Shown one piece after another: positions 40,001 through 46,754 of a stretch of DNA of 64,000 nt. The stretch comes from Lanius collurio (lineage: Eukaryota; Chordata; Aves; Passeriformes; Laniidae): assembly GCA_020086605.1 (NCBI GenBank), contig JACBWW010000068.1:2041982-2105981 (forward strand). Reading direction: 5' to 3'. The notes under the pieces were generated by a model, which had not been told where the DNA came from, searched no databases, and worked only from the letters and a program-made list of their open reading frames with translations. Numbering within the stretch: the first letter of the stretch is position 1; every line of letters begins with the position of its first letter. The position numbers were made by a program, and so were the translations under genes.

Positions 40001-43000
40001 GAGCTCAGCCATGCTGACCTCATCCCTTTGAGCCAACGTAAAATTGCAGCTACTAATATGCCTTTAAAGCCACTACCTCTGCAGAGGGGGCAGAATTACT
40101 CATCACCAGCATTTCCAAACCTTCTTAATTCTCTCCTTGGAGCAGTACTACTTAGGAAAACGATAAGCTCAGTTTTATTGCCAAAATGAATGCAGCCACT
40201 TCGCCAGTATCCTGCAGCCCTTCCAGTATCAAATTCCTTTCTGACATGAGTGTATTTTAATGGTGTTTTGTTCACAACTGATCTTACAAAAACATGTATT
40301 AGTATTACTAATATTCTTACCAATATTGGTATTACCGATATTACTCCTTGTATTGGTACTACTGATACTATTCCCAGTACTGCTATTGCTGATGTTATTC
40401 CCAGTATTGGTACTTCTGGAATTATTCCCAATATCGTATTACTTACATTATTCCCAGTACTGTCATTATTGATACTATTCCATTATGTCCCATGAACAAC
40501 TGTTACCCTGCAAAAAAATTATCTCAAGAAATACTGACCCTCAACAGAGAAAAAGGCCACCAATTAGTAGAAGTTAAAAACCTAGAGAAACTTAACAGAT
40601 ATAAACAAACATGAGTTCACAAAAATCATTACAGTTAAGCAAACCCACAGCAGCCAAGCACATATCTGAAATTTTTGTCATTTTGACTTCACTGATACTG
40701 GGCTCTCTATGCATTGAGGATGATACTTCTGTGCAAGTACATGCAAAGAATTAAACAATAATTATCAAAAAATTTGAGATTTTAAAATAATTTTTTAAGC
40801 AAGTACTGCCCAAAAGATCAGGTACTATTTCCATATCTAGTCAGGTACCAGTGGTTGTCACTATCAGTTTGCCAACTTTTATTGCCTAGAATCTAATTTC
40901 CACTTCTACTGTAAGCTGAAATATGCCTGCATGCATGGTAAGTCCCCCTCCCCTTCCAGACCTGTTCCTCAGGAATTTGCAGCAGCTTCCCAGAACCATC
41001 ACCTATGGGTCTGAATAAAGGAGATTGGCTACAGAAGCTTGGGTGAAAAGATAACTGTTTGATAATTCAGGAAAACATTCCATTTGGACCCAAAACACTT
41101 AAATGTATCTTTTACAAAGGAAAATGTCCTATAACAGTCACTTGGAAAATGTTCTCTCAGTTCAAGCAAACCTCAGTTCTAATGCTTCTCATGTGGGCAC
41201 CACACCAGGGCATCGGATATGGTATATCCGAGTATCATGGAATCACAGAATTTTTCGGGTTGGAAGGGACCTCAAAGCCCATCCAGTGCCACCCCTGCCA
41301 TAGCAGGGACACCTCCCACTGTCCCAGGCTGCTCCCAGTCCCAATGTCCAGCCTGGCCTTGGACACTTCCAGGGATCCAGGGGCAGCCACAGCTGCTCTG
41401 GGCACCCTGTGCCAGGGCCTGCCCACCCTCACAGGGAACAATTTCTACTCTAAACCTGTCCTCCTTCAGTTTAAGGCCGTTCCCCCTGTCCTATTACTGC
41501 AGGACCCTACAAAATGTCCCTCTCCTGCCTTTTTGTAGGCTCCTTTAGGTGCTGAAAGCAACTAAAGTGAAAAATTCTTTACATTTTGTACCTACTGGTA
41601 TTTTTTTTTAGTAACTTGCAGCCTTGGTTTCAGCAGACCCCACCAGGCCAGCATGGCAACAGGACCAGTGCCCCAGCACTGGGATATGACGTTCCAGCTC
41701 CCCACAATGTCCCCAGAGAGGAGACCAGCACCACAGTCTCAACCTTCAGCATCAGCAACCAGCCCCATCCCTGCACCACTGGAGGCAGAATGGATCCCAG
41801 GGTTTTCCCAGGCTTCTGCAGCCCTCCCTTGCTAGGGAGAGCACAGGGTACCCTTCCTCTTCCCCGTGCTTTCGATTCCCCCTCCAATCAGGCACTGAGC
41901 CTGTTCTCAAAGGACACACAAGCTGCTGAACCCTTGCTGCTCCTAGTGAAGGAGGGAGAGGGATTTGTGGATATCAAGTAATGTTCCATTTAAAGAGCCA
42001 AGAAAAAATTGTTTTATCGTTGTGACACAGGAGGAAGGAGAAGAGGAAATTATGATACCATTACCTACTGATTCCCATTTTACAGTGGCATAAAGGCAAC
42101 AGTCCCAAACCCACTTTAACCTTAATTACCAATCTGCAACTTAAAAACCACTAATGCAAAATGGGAAAGGAAGATGTTAAAACAGACAGCCACGATACTG
42201 TCTGAGGGAAGCCAAGGAGAACAGGAGCATTACCTATTACACTTTTGGCAAATGAAGCTCTCTTGAGTGTTGCCAGACCCAAGTCTCCTATTTTCACAGA
42301 TCCAGTTGGTCCAGTAATAAAAATATTGTCACATTTCAAGTCTCTGTGAATTATTGGTGGAGTTCTTGTGTGCAAGAAAAGAAGACCCTTCAGGATTTGC
42401 CGACACCAACTCCGCAGGACTTTAGGTTTCATCACTTTAAATCTCTTCAGATACCTAGAGCACAACATACATATAAGTGGGAATAAAGGAAGTGAAAACA
42501 TTTTATTAGAGATTTAAGGGGTTTAACAGCTGAAACTCCATTATGGATAAAAGCTCCTTATTAAATGCCATAGGAGCAGTACAGAAATATCCCAAAATTG
42601 AAAGAAAGAGATCTTTTCAAAGCAGGAATTGGAGCATTCAGTTTTAAGGAGGATGATAATAAGCATTTTTCATGCAAATACAACCAAATATTTTGAAGTC
42701 TAATAGTTAAGCAATTCGCTGCATGTAGAGAACAGCTTGAGAATATGTTCATATATTCAAATCAAAAGAACACTGAAGTTTAATTTTAGCCACAGAACTT
42801 TGACTTTTTTACCACGCACCTGCATTTCTTTCCATTTACCTGAAGCACTGGTTGGGAGGGGACATTTGGGGAAGATGTAAGGCCAGCTAATGCACTGGCA
42901 GAGTAGCACACTGGCTGAGTACTGCTCCCATTGGGGCTGAAAATCTGCTCCAGAATTCATGCCAATTGCTTTATATCAAGCTTAACAAGACTGTCAGTAC

Positions 43001-43592
43001 CAGAAGCTATTAATTAATATTGTTTAGGAGATAACCTAGAGCACCATCAGCTTCTAAGAGATTTTACCATTCAAGTGCCATTCCATTTGAAGTCCCTAAC
43101 AAAACATGCAAATACAAGCACAAAAGCAAGCACAAAACACACCCTGAGAAATCGGAACGTCACAGGCGGGAGATGAAACACGCCAGAGAACAGCTTTGAG
43201 TTGCATAACCGAAACAGGGAAGCAGGCAGAGAGAGATGGAGGCCAAAACTGCCTGTCAAATCACTGCGGTTCAAATGCGAGGACAAATGACAGACACCAG
43301 AGAACAGCTCCATTTTTTGCTTTTATCTGGAGATGGCTTTTTTCAGAATATGAAAGTAGGATTTTGCTATAAATTTCTGCTGCTATTCTTAGCCCCCTTG
43401 CCGGGAGCGCAGTACTTACGTCTTCAGCGTTCCAGAGGTCATCAGCTCAGTAACCAGCACGATGCATCTTTTGCCTTTTGCACAGGATTCCCAGAAGTCA
43501 TAAAACCTCACAATGTTTGGGTGCTGCAGACCTTTCAACATTTCTGCTTCCTCTTTAAATCTCTGCCTCTCTACTTTTGTGAGTTTTCTGTC
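856..43592 (-). CDS. WNK2: WNK2 serine/threonine-protein kinase, exons 2-24 (partial at both ends, spliced)
   Basis: This is the gene-level entry for the exons listed below. WNK kinases sense chloride and osmolarity, phosphorylate and activate SPAK/OSR1, and through them control NKCC/NCC/KCC cotransporters. Joining the 22 paired-splice-site exons plus one candidate exon gives 5,530 nt in a single open frame (about 1,843 codons). Seen in order: kinase domain from the alpha-C region onward, first CCT-like domain, KLHL3-type acidic motif, proline-rich linker, second CCT-like domain, RxFx[V/I] motif, long linker, RFSV motif, acidic patch, coiled coil. Assignment to WNK2 rather than WNK1/3/4 rests on paralogue-specific words that I recall for WNK2: [42 protein letters not shown]. 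Exon 1, with the start codon and the catalytic lysine, is beyond the right edge; the stop codon is beyond the left edge. Exon numbers are my own ordering. Expression and splice forms cannot be read from the sequence. Confidence 0.96.
1072..2568 (-). other. WNK2 intron 23
   Basis: AT-rich intron with a short A/T-rich simple stretch near 1625-1690 (repeated ATATAAATATC-like words). Nothing else supported. Confidence 0.85.
2569..2783 (-). CDS. WNK2: WNK2 exon 23: C-terminal coiled coil and basic tail
   Basis: The exon is 215 nt with acceptor ...tatttttttag and donor GTAGGC. It encodes [20 protein letters not shown], the C-terminal coiled coil with the WNK HQ motif used in WNK-WNK association. 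[33 protein letters not shown] (strongly basic) and [16 protein letters not shown] follow. It agrees with human WNK2 almost throughout as I recall it. Confidence 0.95.
2938..3100 (+). mobile_element. CR1 LINE fragment
   Basis: CR1 3' region: CCAAGGCCAGGCTGGACAGG, GGAAGGTGTCCCTTCCCATG and a degraded ATTCTRTG-like tail (ATTCTGGGGTTCTATGA). The 3' end points right, antisense to WNK2. Confidence 0.9.
3263..3948 (-). CDS. WNK2: WNK2 exon 22: GRFSV docking motif and acidic patch
   Basis: The exon is 686 nt with acceptor ...attttctccag and donor GTATGT. It has 228 codons plus two bases. RFSV at exon residues 75-78 (context [14 protein letters not shown]) is the canonical RFx[V/I] peptide that binds the CCT domain of SPAK/OSR1. 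Further conserved WNK2 blocks are [40 protein letters not shown] and [20 protein letters not shown]. The last leads into the acidic start of the C-terminal coiled coil (KKELQNLRE). Confidence 0.95.
4022..4077 (-). CDS. WNK2: WNK2 exon 21: small exon
   Basis: The exon is 56 nt (phase 1 to 0) with acceptor ...ttttaaaacag and donor GTAACC. It completes a Gly codon and encodes [18 protein letters not shown]. It lies only 73 bp from exon 22. Exons 20 and 21 together are 129 nt (43 codons). Confidence 0.78.
4078..5524 (-). other. WNK2 intron 20
   Basis: Intron with short AAATAAATA-rich tracts near 5030-5095. No gene or recognised transposon. Confidence 0.75.
5525..5597 (-). CDS. WNK2: WNK2 exon 20: small exon
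   Basis: The exon is 73 nt (phase 0 to 1). The acceptor follows a strong T-rich tract (ttttttcattttactggaag) and the donor is GTAATA. It encodes [20 protein letters not shown] then AGRT and one base. The phase is exactly what is needed between exons 19 and 21. The weak point is low recognisable conservation; a similarly composed, acidic Gly/Ser-rich stretch sits at this place in human WNK2. Confidence 0.75.
5598..6879 (-). other. WNK2 intron 19
   Basis: Intron with a short TA/CA tract near 5847-5872 and one CR1 fragment (listed separately). Nothing else supported. Confidence 0.75.
6225..6402 (-). mobile_element. CR1 LINE fragment
   Basis: Reverse-oriented CR1 3' segment: AGTTGAAAAGGACTTCAAAG, ACACCTTCCACTAATCCCAG and GTGCCAGGGCCTGGAACA. 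Confidence 0.88.
6880..7991 (-). CDS. WNK2: WNK2 exon 19: large linker exon with conserved SLDEKLR block
   Basis: The exon is 1,112 nt with acceptor ...ttctctctag. The donor chosen is GTAGGA because it gives phase 0 as exon 20 requires. It encodes 370 codons: [10 protein letters not shown], a long Pro/Ala/Gly-rich low-complexity part, then a conserved block ([20 protein letters not shown] followed by [13 protein letters not shown]) and a Pro/Val-rich end. The conserved block matches WNK2 and aligns with DDIKTLEEKLRSLF of WNK1. The exon is very GC- and CpG-rich, unlike its flanks, which creates long spurious frames on both strands. The exact 3' end is less certain than the rest. Confidence 0.92.
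7992..8417 (-). other. WNK2 intron 18
   Basis: Short AT-rich intron between exons 18 and 19. Nothing further seen. Confidence 0.88.
8418..8534 (-). CDS. WNK2: WNK2 exon 18: RxFx[V/I]-type SPAK/OSR1 docking motif
   Basis: The exon is 117 nt with acceptor ...catccctag and donor GTATCT, phase 1 on both sides. It encodes [17 protein letters not shown] and a proline-rich tail ending in AEGP. WNK1 has GRRFIVSPV at this place, an RFxV docking motif for the SPAK/OSR1 CCT domain. Here RWFII fits the RxFx[V/I] variant. Because the exon is symmetric (39 codons), skipping it would remove the motif and keep the frame. Confidence 0.93.
8607..8692 (-). mobile_element. CR1 LINE 3' fragment
   Basis: Short reverse-oriented piece: GGTTGGAAGAGACCTTAAAG and GGGACACCTTCCACTGGAA, inside the intron between exons 17 and 18. 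Confidence 0.85.
8711..8756 (-). CDS. WNK2: WNK2 exon 17: short linker exon
   Basis: The exon is 46 nt with acceptor ...ctttaacag and donor GTAAGT. It encodes [15 protein letters not shown] plus the first base of a Val codon. The human WNK2 counterpart, as recalled, reads SRQSQANAPVYQQN. Its phase (0 to 1) fits exons 16 and 18. Confidence 0.92.
8955..9122 (-). CDS. WNK2: WNK2 exon 16: second CCT-like domain, second part
   Basis: The exon is 168 nt (56 codons), phase 0 on both sides, with acceptor ...ccttctag and donor [24 protein letters not shown] and [14 protein letters not shown] are the C-terminal helices of the second CCT-like domain. An acidic, Ser/Gln-rich tail follows ([19 protein letters not shown]). 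Confidence 0.95.
9275..9391 (-). CDS. WNK2: WNK2 exon 15: second CCT-like domain, first part
   Basis: The exon is 117 nt (39 codons), phase 0 on both sides, with acceptor ...gcatgcag and donor GTGAGA. It encodes [19 protein letters not shown], then [20 protein letters not shown]. This is nearly identical to human WNK2 and close to WNK1 ([17 protein letters not shown]). It is the conserved core of the second CCT-like (PF2-type) domain. Confidence 0.96.
9392..9471 (-). other. Probable GC-AG intron between WNK2 exons 14 and 15
   Basis: This 80-bp intron starts with GCAAGT and ends with TGCATGCAG on the minus strand. The conserved junction ILN|VCNTGD fixes both ends. Using the nearby GT (four bases downstream) puts a stop just after the junction, and retaining the intron reaches a TGA within seven codons. 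The sequence therefore favours a GC donor. Confidence 0.82.
9472..9637 (-). CDS. WNK2: WNK2 exon 14: basic segment before second CCT-like domain
   Basis: The exon is 166 nt. The acceptor is ...ttgctaag after a strong pyrimidine tract. One base completes a codon, then 55 codons run from [18 protein letters not shown] to RPKLTILN. The [15 protein letters not shown] basic stretch is conserved in WNK1 and WNK2, and LTILN starts the first strand of the second CCT-like domain. The donor is unusual: the frame requires the intron to begin at GCAAGT rather than GT. Confidence 0.93.
9638..13085 (-). other. WNK2 intronic region between exons 12 and 14
   Basis: 3.4 kb with the candidate 50-nt exon 13 and an A/T plus CA-rich simple stretch at about 10966-11080. 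At 11160-11232 a short duplicated phrase (AACCAGTCAGCCCCACT) occurs twice. No other gene seen. Confidence 0.8.
10264..10313 (-). CDS. WNK2: Candidate WNK2 exon 13 (50 nt), inferred from phase
   Basis: Exon 12 ends at phase 0 and exon 14 begins with the last base of a codon, so an exon of length 3n+2 is required between 13086 and 9637. This 50-nt segment has a good pyrimidine-rich acceptor (cctcttcttgcattttag), a plausible donor (AAAG|GTATTG), the right length and an open frame. It would encode [16 protein letters not shown], then AG plus C of exon 14 giving Ser. I do not recognise this peptide in other WNKs. It could be a chance match, with the true exon elsewhere in the intron. Confidence 0.42.
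13086..13400 (-). CDS. WNK2: WNK2 exon 12: proline/leucine/glutamine-rich linker
   Basis: The exon is 315 nt (105 codons), phase 0 on both sides, with acceptor ...tgtgttgcag and donor GTAGAG. It encodes [18 protein letters not shown] through SAGTETSQE, Pro/Leu/Gln-rich. Reading past the donor reaches a stop within a few codons, which supports the donor. The next secure exon (14) needs two bases of phase, so at least one exon must lie between them. Confidence 0.85.
13670..14135 (-). mobile_element. CR1 LINE fragment
   Basis: Long reverse-oriented CR1 3' region beginning CACAGAATTCCAGAATGGTT and continuing through the TCTGTGGCCTCCTCTGGACT block. Confidence 0.92.
15000..15110 (-). mobile_element. 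CR1-like LINE fragment
   Basis: Contains AATCACAGAATTTTCTGACT and CATCAAGTCCAACTCCTCAG, the CR1 subfamily tail in reverse orientation. Confidence 0.75.
16300..16809 (-). CDS. WNK2: WNK2 exon 11: long proline-rich linker exon
   Basis: The exon is 510 nt (170 codons), phase 0 on both sides, with acceptor ...atttttttcag and donor GTAAAT. It encodes a Pro/Ala/Val/Leu-rich linker beginning [15 protein letters not shown] and ending [12 protein letters not shown] PxxP-dense stretch runs through the middle. It corresponds to the alternatively spliced proline-rich part of WNK proteins. No folded domain is visible. Confidence 0.9.
16810..17855 (-). other. WNK2 intron 10
   Basis: AT-rich intron. Nothing further recognised. 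Confidence 0.85.
17856..18047 (-). CDS. WNK2: WNK2 exon 10: proline/glutamine-rich linker
   Basis: The exon is 192 nt (64 codons), phase 0 on both sides, with acceptor ...cctcacag and donor GTAACG. It encodes [18 protein letters not shown] through QLPPVAPSQ. It is GC-rich and low in complexity with no recognisable domain. Frame and phase agree with exons 9 and 11. Confidence 0.88.
18155..18615 (-). mobile_element. CR1 LINE fragment (different subfamily)
   Basis: Reverse-oriented CR1 with AATCACAGCCTCATTAGGGC, GAGTCCAACCACTTACCCAG and CCCTCAGCCGCTCCTGGTGC. It differs from the other copies and is of a more diverged type. Confidence 0.88.
21268..21442 (-). mobile_element. CR1 LINE fragment
   Basis: Reverse-oriented CR1 3' region immediately beside exon 9: GGGACACCTCCCACTGTCCC and GCCAGGGATCCAGGGGCAGC. 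Confidence 0.9.
21488..21631 (-). CDS. WNK2: WNK2 exon 9: proline-rich linker
   Basis: The exon is 144 nt (48 codons), phase 0 on both sides, with acceptor ...ctccacag and donor GTGAGA. It encodes a Pro/Val/Ala-rich segment ([32 protein letters not shown]). It is strongly GC-rich against AT-rich flanking intron. No domain is recognisable. Being symmetric, it could be skipped without a frameshift. Confidence 0.88.
21632..22412 (-). other. WNK2 intron 8
   Basis: Mostly occupied by a long CR1 fragment (21738-22215). Confidence 0.85.
21738..22215 (-). mobile_element. CR1 LINE fragment
   Basis: Reverse-oriented CR1 starting GAATGGTTTGGGTTGGAAGG and extending about 480 bp, filling most of the intron between exons 8 and 9. 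Confidence 0.92.
22413..22609 (-). CDS. WNK2: WNK2 exon 8: Ser-rich linker
   Basis: The exon is 197 nt with acceptor ...cttgcag and donor GTAAGT. It starts with CT, completing Ser, and then encodes [20 protein letters not shown] and a proline-containing tail ([25 protein letters not shown]). The Ser-rich first half is close to human WNK2 as I remember it. It ends at phase 0 and begins the long low-complexity linker. Confidence 0.93.
24545..24740 (-). mobile_element. CR1 LINE fragment
   Basis: Reverse-oriented: GGAAGGGCCTTAAAGCTCAT and GGGACACCTTCCACTAGCCC; the far part is degraded. Confidence 0.85.
25247..25325 (-). mobile_element. CR1 LINE 3' fragment
   Basis: Short reverse-oriented tail: ATCACAGACTCATAGAATTT and GTTGGAAGGGACCCATAAGG. 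Confidence 0.8.
25676..25964 (-). CDS. WNK2: WNK2 exon 7: end of first CCT-like domain and KLHL3-type degron
   Basis: The exon is 289 nt with acceptor ...cctctag and donor GTAAGT. Residues 1-34 ([32 protein letters not shown]) finish the first CCT-like domain. [10 protein letters not shown] at residues 73-82 is the acidic motif that KLHL3-CUL3 ubiquitin ligase recognises in WNK kinases; mutations of this motif in WNK4 cause familial hyperkalaemic hypertension. All ten residues are intact here. The exon ends one base into a Ser codon. Confidence 0.95.
25965..28413 (-). other. WNK2 intron 6
   Basis: 2.4 kb intron in which I recognise no repeat and no coding segment. Confidence 0.87.
28414..28633 (-). 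CDS. WNK2: WNK2 exon 6: end of kinase domain and start of first CCT-like domain
   Basis: The exon is 220 nt with acceptor ...ctttgcag and donor [19 protein letters not shown] closes the kinase domain. [29 protein letters not shown] and [15 protein letters not shown] follow and form most of the first CCT-like (OSR1_C, PF2-type) domain. The exon ends at phase 0 after VAQEM. Family knowledge: the CCT-like domains of WNKs bind RFxV-type peptides and contribute to WNK assembly. Confidence 0.96.
28634..29419 (-). other. WNK2 intron 5
   Basis: Short intron; nothing else seen. Confidence 0.88.
29420..29508 (-). CDS. WNK2: WNK2 exon 5: kinase C-lobe alpha-G/alpha-H
   Basis: The exon is 89 nt with acceptor ...cttttag and donor GTTTGT. 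It encodes [18 protein letters not shown] through NKEE, then AG completed to Arg by exon 6. This is the C-lobe stretch before the final kinase helix. Human WNK2, as I recall it, has VHDPE where this copy has VTDPE. It is separated from exon 4 by an intron of about 8.2 kb, the longest internal intron in the window. Confidence 0.95.
32115..32335 (+). mobile_element. CR1 LINE 3' fragment
   Basis: Forward-oriented: GGTTTAGATTACACATAAGG, GTCCCTGCCGTGGCAGGGGT and a clear 3' tail ATTCCATGATTCTATGAAAG. Confidence 0.93.
36988..37130 (-). mobile_element. CR1 LINE 3' fragment
   Basis: Reverse-oriented: ATCACAGAATCAGAGAAGAG, GGGTTGGAAGGCACCTTAAA and CTAGACCAGGTTGCTCCAAG. Confidence 0.9.
37679..37836 (-). 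CDS. WNK2: WNK2 exon 4: P+1 loop, APE motif, alpha-F
   Basis: The exon is 158 nt with acceptor ...ccctgtag and donor GTGAGT. It starts with two bases that complete the Gly codon begun in exon 3, followed by [16 protein letters not shown], which contains the APE motif and the substrate-binding P+1 loop. [14 protein letters not shown] is helix alpha-F. The exon ends at phase 0 after RKVTC. EEHYDE and RKVTC are the WNK2 versions; WNK1 has EEKYDE and RRVTS. Confidence 0.97.
38932..39165 (-). mobile_element. CR1 LINE fragment
   Basis: Reverse-oriented CR1 with GGAAGGTACCTTAAAGATCA and GTGCCAGGGCCTCACCAACC. Confidence 0.9.
39208..39342 (+). mobile_element. CR1 LINE 3' fragment
   Basis: Forward-oriented CR1 tail: GAGTGGAAGGTGTCCCAGCC and AACCATTCTAGGATTCTCCG, facing the copy just to its left. 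Confidence 0.85.
40296..40490. repeat. Degenerate tandem repeat, about 27-bp period
   Basis: The word ATTCCCAGTA or a close variant recurs near 40369, 40398, 40425, 40450 and 40477, giving spacings of about 26-27 bp, with more diverged units before it. The units are clearly related but not identical, so this is an old array. Confidence 0.8.
41236..41555 (-). mobile_element. CR1 LINE fragment
   Basis: Reverse-oriented CR1: ATGGAATCACAGAATTTTTC, GGTTGGAAGGGACCTCAAAG, and about 320 bp of matching 3' region. Confidence 0.92.
42234..42454 (-). CDS. WNK2: WNK2 exon 3: catalytic loop and activation loop
   Basis: The exon is 221 nt with acceptor ...ctctag and donor GTAATG. It encodes [16 protein letters not shown] through [12 protein letters not shown], the catalytic loop with its Asp and Asn, is at exon residues 36-43. 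GDLGLATL at 56-63 is the WNK-type DLG in place of DFG; its leucines form the chloride-binding site in WNK1. SFAKS at 67-71 holds the two activation-loop serines (Ser378 and Ser382 in WNK1 numbering). The residues [10 protein letters not shown] and GLLFLH match WNK2 rather than WNK1 as I recall them. No catalytic residue is missing in this part. Confidence 0.97.
42455..43419 (-). other. WNK2 intron 2
   Basis: About 1 kb of unremarkable intronic sequence. Confidence 0.88.
43420..43592 (-). CDS. WNK2: WNK2 exon 2: kinase alpha-C helix to hinge
   Basis: The exon is 173 nt, phase 0 at its start and two bases over at its end. The acceptor is ...ttatag and the donor GTAAGT. It encodes 57 codons from [12 protein letters not shown] to MTSGTLK. 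The FKEEAEML stretch is the alpha-C helix with its conserved Glu. [13 protein letters not shown] and CIVLVTEL are strands beta-4 and beta-5 leading into the hinge. WNKs take their catalytic lysine from strand beta-2, which lies in exon 1 outside the window. The final AC is completed to a Thr codon by the first G of exon 3. Confidence 0.96.
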
Positions 43593-46101
43593 CTATAAGC
43601 CAAAATGAGACATTATTATTAGTGACAGACAAAAATAAAGGCTCTGCATTGCCAAGGTATTCAGAATTTTACATTTGTTTTATGCTTGTGTCAAAAGTAA
43701 TTATAAAATCTTTTATGTAAGAGAGCAGCAGCACGTATGAACTAGGGCACTCGGCCTAAATCCAGCATCGAGAAGACAAAGAGATGTCTGTGCTACGCCA
43801 TGCTCATGACAGCACTAATATTTCAGGCACAATGAACACACCCATGGCATGATGGATCAACTCTCGGCTATTTCTTCATGTTTGGGTGTTCTGAGACTCA
43901 TCAACCAAGGTACGAATACCCACAGAATGTCATTTCCAGGTATGAATGTTCTCATGGCCACGACAGCTCCCACCGCCCACAGCTGCTCCTGGGATGCTCT
44001 GGCACAGACCACCAGCTGAGGTCCCTGCTCACTACACTGGGCTCTACAGCCCAACCTGTTAACCTCAGCATAAATTAAAACCATATCACCTTCCAAAAAT
44101 ACCCAAACACATCCATTTTTCTATGTGTTTGCTGTTCTGCTTTATTTTACAGACTTTCCCTTTCCTTTTGGTAAAGGAAGTGTTTCCAGCTGTCCTTCAG
44201 CTTCTTCCACAGGCTGCATATGCAGGAAAATTCTTTAGATTGGAAATGTGAAAATGTCATGTTCTACTACTCTGGTTTTCCTAGAGAAATTTCAGGGCAT
44301 TTCCCAGAAGCTCTGGGCTGTGCTGTGCCCCTGCCCAGCGCCTGCAGAGCCTCCCTGCCCCTCCCACAGCTCTGCAGAAGCTCCAGGGCTGCCCGGACCT
44401 CACCAGCACATGGAGACCTCCAACAGGCAGCTCAGACACCCTGAACTCTGAGGACAATGAGACAGAGCAGCAGGGGAGTTCCACCCCAGACCCCACAATC
44501 GTGCCAGCTTGGACTGCTCCCCTTGGCCAAATCATTGCCCACCCTGCCCTAGAAATGGAGCTTTTGGGATCTTTAGAAGGTGCTCTTACTCAGAGAGCCA
44601 AACCCTCACCAATCACTAAGATTAATTAGTTCATATTTTAACCTCAGACATCTTCCTTTTCTCAAGTCACTTAGGCACATCTACAGGAGCTGTACTCCTA
44701 TGTACAAGGAGTGAATTAAGTGGGAACACAGCTGACTTGTAGCCAAGATGCAAAAGGATCAGCCACTGCCATTTCCACGCCTGCCCTCACCCACAACCCC
44801 AGACAGCTCAAGATGGGAATGAGAATTCCCACGACTACAAACAATTCAGCCTCACACAGAGACTTCATCAGAGGAAACATGGGCTTGGAACTGTGATTAG
44901 GCTCTTGGTGGATGACAAAACCCTGCCACAGTGCTGTGTGTGCATGGGGGGAGTGGTTCCCCTGGTACTGGGGCTGTTGAGGGGGTTCTCCGTTCCCTTT
45001 GCGATCCGTGGAGCAGCATCAGAGCAAACACTGCCTCGGGCTGGGCAGTGCAGGGTGCCCTGTGGTGACCAGGCCCAGGTCCCAGGGCAGCCAGGATCAC
45101 CCCATGGCACACAGAACGCCCACAGCCAAGCCAGGCAGCACCTCAGCTGCTCTGCACCAGCTGCCTTTTCCTTAAAGAAAAAAAAAAAAAAAAAAGCAGG
45201 CTGTCTAACAAGTCAGGCAAGAAGAGACACAGAATTGCTCTCAAATCCATCACTACTTCCCTACTGCTGAGTTTCCTTCTAATTTAAAACCTGTGGAATA
45301 AATCAGACACTGCTGTTAGGGAGAGGGAGCAAGTCCCTGTGCAAGGCAGGAAGAGCAGAGTGGGAGCTGGCAGAGAAAAGGAAAGGTGGCCACACTGATC
45401 CAGCAGATTGGAAAAACCTTCCAAGAAAAAAATAAAAAAAGGATTACCATGGTCCTTGACTCTCATTTCCACGTTTCTGAGCACTGTAAGAACTTTTCCA
45501 CTGCTACTTCACTGGTAACTTTTAAAACTATCCTTCAGCAGACAATCATATTCTGTATAGTCTACATATTACGAGCAAGGATCATTTTGGCAACTGCAAC
45601 CAAGTGATTCTGGAAGATAAATGTGTGTTTTATTTGTAATTACAGTAGAATAAAATCCGTATCTGAGCATTGTTTTCCAGCTGGAGAGGCAAGACAAGGG
45701 CCAGGGCAGAGCAGCCACTCCTGTGGCTGCAGCCTCCACCACAGGAGGGGTCTCTGGTGCCATCAGGGCTCAATCAGCCTCCTCTAAATTCCTCGGGCTG
45801 AACCTGACACATGAGTCACTGGCAAAAACATAAGCTGATTCTAAAAAGGCTTAAGGGTTGAAGTGTTTTCTACTCTGAAGCAGCAGAAACACCTGTTTCA
45901 CTGCATGACTCACTCAGGGTTTAATCTAAACCCAAGAAACCTTCACTGGGGTCACAGACATTTCTTCCCCATCATATAATCCACACAAGGCAAAATGCCT
46001 TCATCCTGAAGCTAAGGGTGTAAGTCTGAAACAACCTCCAGGCATTACATTTTAAGATGGAGAACAGGATTGTTTGGAAAGGTCATGGCAAAGAAAGGTA
46101 A

Positions 46102-46250
46102 TCATAGACTCATTGAACAGTTTGAGTTGGAAGGGACCCTAAAGATCATCTGGTTCCAACTCCCTGCCACAGGGATACCTTCCACTAGACCAGGTTGCTT
46201 CAAGCCTCATACATCCTGGCTTAAATCCACCCAGCCAGATTTAAGGCATC
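46102..46250 (-). mobile_element. CR1 LINE 3' fragment
   Basis: Reverse-oriented: ATCATAGACTCATTGAACAG, GTTGGAAGGGACCCTAAAGA and CTAGACCAGGTTGCTTCAAG. Confidence 0.9.
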
Positions 46251-46754
46251 CTTTGCATAACTCAAATTTATCAAAATTTGGACAAATAAATCAAGTTTCC
46301 AGATTCATCCAAGGAGTCACAATCTCCATGCTCTCTGATGCAGCAGATGTTTTCAGCTGCTGGACAGGAAGCTTGGGGATGCCAAGTTACACACAACAGC
46401 CCTGTGGTCCTCCATGGTTTCCCACATCCAACAGTGGCATCACTGGGAGTGACAAACCAGCTCAGTGCTCTGTCTGCTACACTGCATTCAGGCCACTACT
46501 GCTACCCTGGCCTTCCTCCAGGCATGAGCCCTGAAATTCAGAAACATTCTCCTCAGTGTGATTCAGGTGATATCAGTATCAGTTTGCAGGTACTGACACA
46601 CTGTCCCTCATTTTAAGACATTCACACCTCTTGGCTTTTTCCCCCCTTGCTGGGGCACAGAGTCCAGGCTCCAGAGGTGACATTGTAATTCCATTTCAAA
46701 GAACTGAAAGCTGATCAAGTCCACTACTCAGCACCAAGGTAGAATAAAGTGCAG

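Larger units (their letters stand above)
37837..42233 (-). other. WNK2 intron 3
   Basis: 4.4 kb intron with three CR1 fragments (two facing each other at 38932-39340) and a degenerate 27-bp tandem repeat at 40296-40490. Confidence 0.87.
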
